A stretch of DNA of 64,000 nucleotides from Planctomycetota bacterium (GTDB lineage Bacteria > Planctomycetota > J058 > JAJDCP01): positions 100,934 through 164,933 of the forward strand of contig JAJDCP010000005.1 of the NCBI GenBank assembly GCA_029260765.1, read 5' to 3'. The notes below the pieces were generated by a model, which saw nothing but the letters and a program-made list of their open reading frames with translations, was not told the DNA's origin and searched no databases. The position numbers were made by a program, and so were the translations under genes. This document shows positions 60,210 through 64,000 of this stretch, one piece after another. Numbering within the stretch: the stretch's first letter is position 1; each line of letters opens with the position of its first letter.

Positions 60210-62126
60210 GAACGGAGCCCCCGACGAGCCGAGCAAAGCCCACGAAGGCCGGAAACCCGCGCCTCCACGTTGCCAAGAGCCCCACCAAGCTCGCCGACGG
60301 CCGGGTGTACCACTACGCATGACTGATAGCACGAAGTCTTGAATGAGGCAAAGAAGCGGCTTCAGCCCAAGCCGGTGGCTTCCCTTGGCCGCGCGGATCG
60401 CTTGGACGAAGGTCGGGTGGAGTCGCTGGGCAGCTTCTTGCGTGACTCATGCGACATGCGCGCCCTGGCTTTGCGGCGAATTGGCGAGCCGTGAAAGCCT
60501 GGGACTGCACGAGCATGTCCGTAAGAACAGTCCACTCCCCTTCGAGGCTCTTGAGGAGCGGTTCAGGAAGGCTGAGCCCGTGTTCAAGATCCTGCAATCC
60601 AAGGACTTCGGCATGCGCTGGCTGATCGAACAGGTCTGGGACGAGCTTGGCTACAGGCAGGTGATCGACCAGCTGTACCTCGGCCGGAAGTTCGAGTTCC
60701 GGGTCGACATCGCGATGCGATGGTGGCCACCCAACTGAGTGCGCCGCAGAGCAAGTTGCGTCTGTCGAGAGCCAAGAACGTGGAGCTGTTTTTCCCCGAG
60801 GCCGCAGCGCTGACCGTCGAGAGACTCTACAAGGCGATGGATGTTCTGGAGAAGGGATACCCGGCCGTGGAGCAGAAGCTCGTAGACCGCCTGGGCGCCG
60901 TGGGCCTCAGGTCGAAGCTGCTCAGTCACGATGCGACGACCCAGGGCTTCCGCATCCGCTACGACGACGTGGAACGCGCGAAGATCGAGCAGGAGCGACT
61001 CGACCGAGGTGAGGGCGAGCCGGTGGCCACGGTCAACGATCCGCCGCTGCGCATGCGGGGCAGGTCGAAGATCAAGCGGTCAGACCGCCCACAAGTGGCC
61101 ATCGAGGCGGTTCTCGGGGAGCACAAGCTGATCGTGCACCACGCGACACACGCGGGGAACACGACGGACCAGACGTTGACGCCGAAGACCCTCGAGGCAG
61201 TGAAGGGGCTTGGCTACAAGGACGTAACCTGGACCGCGGGCACCGGCATGAACAGGCGACCTGCGGTCGCAATTAAGACCCGCGATGCGCTGCGGGCCGC
61301 CAGGTTCGACTTCGTCATGGGCGAGGGTATGTCGCGAACGAACGCCGTCAAGTAGGTGCTCAGCACAGCTGGGAGGTACCGCCCTCACCCGGAGAGGCCT
61401 GAAGTGTCCAACAAGTGCGTCGTCGCCGAAGCGGAGGAGGAGCGCACCAAGTCCAAGCGGAAGGGCCCGCAGCGGCTGTACATCATCCGACGGAACATGA
61501 AGGACGCCAAGCACACGAGGCGGCGCATCGACCGCCATGTCAGCAAGGTCGAGACGATCTTGAGCGAGGGGACCCCGGCGAAGGTGCAGAAGCTGCTGCA
61601 AAACAAGACCCTGAAGCGCGATGTCCGGCGTGACGGCCGGAGCAAGACCAAGAAGGGGGAGCCTGCCGGGAAGGTCATCTTGGACAGGAAGGCCATCAGC
61701 CAGATGAAGGAGCGAGCAGGCAGGTCGGTGATCGGAACCGATGTCCTCGAGACCGACCCCCTGGACGCCGACACGGTCTACCGCTCGCTGTTCCGCGTCG
61801 AAGATGCCTGCAAGCTGACCAGGTCGAAGGTCAAGCTCGGTCCGATCCGGCACCGGGCGGCCCGCAGGATCAAGGCGCATGTGATGATCGCCGTGATGGC
61901 CCACAACCTGGCGCGTTGGCTCGAGCGGAAGTCTGGCGTGTCGCTATACGTGCTGCAGCTGGCATTCGGGAGCCTGCGTGTGCAGGAGGTCGAGTGTCGC
62001 GAGGCGACCTTCTGGGAGCGGGTGGAGCTGACCGAAGAGCAGGTGGAGTTGCTTGAGGCCATGAGCTATGCGGTTCCACCGAAGCGTTTCACTGTGACGG
62101 TGCCGGAGAGGCCCACCGGAGAGTAG
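60210..62126 (+). pseudogene. IS1634-family transposase, multiply broken
   Basis: Pieces in at least three frames reconstruct an IS1634-type DDE transposase: LHVAKSPTKLADGRVYHYA (then TGA), NEAKKRLQPKPVASLGRADRLDEGRVESL (then TGA), FKILQSKDFGMRWLIEQVWDELGYRQ (frame shift near 60720), SAPQSKLRLSR and LLSHDATTQGF with the DDE start. DRPQVAIEAVLGEHKLIVHHATHAGNTTDQ ends at an in-frame TAG at 61353, and GPIRHRAARRIKAHVMIAVMAHNLARWLERKSG forms the C-terminal core. Four or more lesions make it inactive. Terminal inverted repeats were not identified. Confidence 0.8.
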
Positions 62127-62440
62127 GGCCAGGGCAGGGTCGAGGTGCAGGCGAACGCGCGCTGGGACGAGAGACGGCACGAGCCCGCAGGGGAGGCGGC
62201 TCCATGAGTCGGCCGGACGCATGCGCGCCACATGCCGGCGTAGCCCGGGACCGGTGCGCCGGCGCAGCCAACCGTCCCGAAGAGGGGCGCCTGAGAGCGT
62301 CGGACGGAGCGCGAATGGCGAAGGAACGGGGCTGATGGCTGGGGTAGGAGGCTCCGGGAGAGGTTCGTGGCGCAGCTCCCAGGCAGATTTGGCCGACATC
62401 AAGTGGGTCGGCGCGGCAGCCGTCGCCGCAAAGATTTGAG
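62127..62440. other. Gap between the two pseudogenes
   Basis: No gene, terminal repeat or clear regulatory site was seen; it is probably decayed element DNA. Confidence 0.3.
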
Positions 62441-62478
62441 CAGTAGACTTTTGAGGCGAGAAGGCTCGGCGGGCATAA

Positions 62479-62906
62479 GCGAACTCACGCTGACCGTCAC
62501 ACTCCGTCGCCACGACAAGGATCTCGCCCGGCAACTCTGCCGCGCGGCATCGTCCATCGCCCTGAACCTGTCCGAGGGCAGCCGCCGAGCCGGCGGAGAC
62601 CGTCTCCACTCCTTCCACCTCCGCCAGCCCACCTCCGTCGGTCCCCCTCGTACCTCGGGGCGCCGACTCCCGGCCGCTTCGCTGTATTCCTCAGGAGCTG
62701 GCGATCGGTCGCTTCGCTGATCCGCTGGCAGCGCCGAAGGAGTCCTGGCAGCATTGCGTGTTTCCAACGCCCGCCAGATCCTGCCGGCCGCCCACACGGC
62801 CAAGGCCCTGGCGTTGCTTGACCGCCAGCAGGCGATACTCTTCAGCGAGGCCCCGAGCGGCGGAGCGAAGCGAGGTCTGATCCACGGACGCGGCGGCAAG
62901 CCCTGA
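62479..62906 (+). pseudogene. S23-type four-helix-bundle protein, frameshifted
   Basis: The first part encodes LRRHDKDLARQLCRAASSIALNLSEGSRRAGGDRLHSFHLRQ, which is the core of the S23/IVP four-helix-bundle family ('D..L..QLrRAa.Si..NiaEG..r'). The last part, in another frame, reads ALALLDRQQAILFSEA and ends at TGA 62904-62906, like the C-terminal helix of the family. The N-terminal helix and the link between the parts are lost. Such proteins are often found near 23S rRNA insertions or as many scattered copies; the same N-terminal motif occurs in repeats A and B of this window. Confidence 0.65.
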
Positions 62907-63839
62907 CGGGCCGGCCTTGCCGACCTGTCCGCCGGCTGTTCGGATCGGTGAGGTTCTTACCCAGCTCCACAACGGCGTTTCGCCGCAAAGCCCTCCGGCC
63001 TGACCAGGCGCTTGCCTCATCATGCTATGGGCCTAAACGTTGCGTCGCCGATGATGGTCAACCCCGCCCTGCAACCGCCGGGCCAGGCCTCCGGGTCGGC
63101 CCCTTGGACCGCTTCGCTGCACGGCGACCGCAAAACGATTCATTGGCGGGCTTGAGTCGGAGGCTGAAGAAAGTCGAGGCTTGCCGGGGGCCTCGACGGG
63201 GTCTGCGGGTCACAAGGGTTGGTGGGGTTGTCGTGGTCGAACGCGGAAACGACGACGGAGTCGAGCCCGGATCCGACTCCGGATCCGACTCCGTTTCCGA
63301 CTTCGGTTCCGACTCCGTTTCCGACTCCGGTTCCGACGGTCACGGCCACGGCACACGGCACACGGCCAACGGTTCACGAGTGTATTTCATCGGTACGCAA
63401 AGACTTGCGTGGTCCGTGGTCCGTGGTTCGTGGCCCGTCTCTGGGTGACCGTGACCGTGACCGTCGTTGCCATGCATGGTGTCTTTGAGGGTTTCTGCGA
63501 GGGTTTCGAGACAGCAGACGGGCGAAGGCTGGGAGTCGTCGGCGTTGTTCCCAGTCGACAGCAAGATGAGGTGGGTAAATCTCTCCCCTACAAGAACAAC
63601 GGAGCGTTGCAGCTGTCCGCCGCCGTGGTGTCTCTCAAAGCGGCTCTGGACGCGCTAGGAGGCCGTGTCGCATAGCCCGAAACCGCGTCCACGTGCACGT
63701 CCACGCACACGTCACTTGACGGCGCAAAACATGCATGGCGAACCACCGGAATCCCATGAAGAAGCCTGGCGGCCCCCAATCGGTGTTTTGAGCGCGCCCA
63801 ATGGCTTGGAGGGGCCTGCCAGGGTCCGAAAAAGCGCTT
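62907..63839. repeat. Decayed region with a second CCGACT/CCGGTT array
   Basis: 933 bp without a convincing gene. A 6-bp periodic array of GATCCG, ACTCCG, GTTTCC and GTTCCG units occupies 63265-63340 and is followed by short repeats ACGGCAC and a GACCGT run near 63450. The array matches that at 57335-57440 in units and in the CGGCCACGG that follows it. A frame ending at 63675 has a plain-looking C-terminus (VGKSLPYKNNGALQLSAAV) but no recognised relative. Confidence 0.45.
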
Positions 63840-64000
63840 CTACGCCAGCCGGAAGCCTGGGAACAGCTTGAGCACGTTGTGGCAGAGGCACACGAGGGAG
63901 AACTCCGCCGACACCCCTTCCATGCCGCGTAAGAGGAAGCAGCGGAAGCCACGCACCTCTTTGATCTGGCCATGGACCGGCTCTACTATGGCCTTGCGTC
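63840..64000 (-). mobile_element. C-terminus of an IS1182-type transposase (cut by window edge)
   Basis: On the minus strand the last ~52 codons of a transposase enter from the right edge. They read KAIVEPVHGQIKEVRGFRCF, then LLRGMEGVSAEFSLVCLCHN, then VLKLFPGFRLA and stop at TAG (63840-63842). The pattern 'VEPvfGqIK...G.rrF..RG...V..E..L.c...NllKl' is the C-terminal DDE region of IS1182 and related transposases. The frame is intact within the window; the 5' part lies outside. Confidence 0.8.

Noticed and set aside
63635..63973. 112-codon frame on the minus strand at the right edge
   Set aside because: It overlaps the transposase C-terminus in another frame; the transposase frame has clear family residues.

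Overview
The window is GC-rich DNA from a Gram-negative bacterium with an outer membrane. It encodes two secretin-based machines (a PilMNO/secretin type IV pilus set and a Tad pilus), lipoproteins with clear lipoboxes and an MlaC-like periplasmic protein. No rRNA or tRNA gene was recognised. The phylum is not fixed by the sequence. Zinc-ribbon proteins of the MJ0042 type, many TPR lipoproteins, a LamG-tailed phosphoesterase and a MamK-type actin would fit Planctomycetota, Myxococcota or a neighbouring lineage; this is inference.

1-15.7 kb is housekeeping and envelope. In order it holds the 3' end of xseA, a site-2 protease, a secreted glycosidase-like protein, an MlaC/HpnM-like protein with an RND exporter and lipoprotein, a TPR protein, an MFS permease, DUF502 and DUF58 proteins, then truA, a phosphoesterase, hpf, ptsH and ptsI.

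15.9-25.3 kb is a likely co-transcribed run behind a good sigma70-type promoter: pilM, pilN, pilO, a TPR protein with a PilP/GspC-like tail, the secretin and an RNase G. rplU, rpmA and obg follow.

25.3-41.8 kb is mixed. It has two copies of a ~270-bp repeat, a LamG phosphoesterase, a zinc-ribbon/ABC cluster, an orphan ParA, an RNase E/G paralogue without its catalytic half, a TPR lipoprotein with an HEIGH motif, trpS, trmB, a FmdB protein and a frameshifted beta-propeller fragment.

42-55.3 kb is the Tad pilus region. On the minus strand lie the secretin cpaC (with several BON-like modules), tadZ, tadA (with a long disordered tail), tadB, tadC, a TadD-like TPR lipoprotein and a fibre-like secreted protein. 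On the plus strand lie a prepilin with Glu at +5, cpaB and a secreted two-repeat protein. A type I signal peptidase is convergent with cpaB. No prepilin peptidase gene was seen.

55.4-57 kb holds a coiled-coil protein and a MamK-like actin in one operon. From 57 kb on the DNA decays: hexamer-like CCGACT/CCGGTT arrays, a YHYH-domain fragment, a lipoprotein, a wrecked IS1634-type transposase, a broken S23 four-helix-bundle gene and the C-terminus of an IS1182-type transposase at the right edge.
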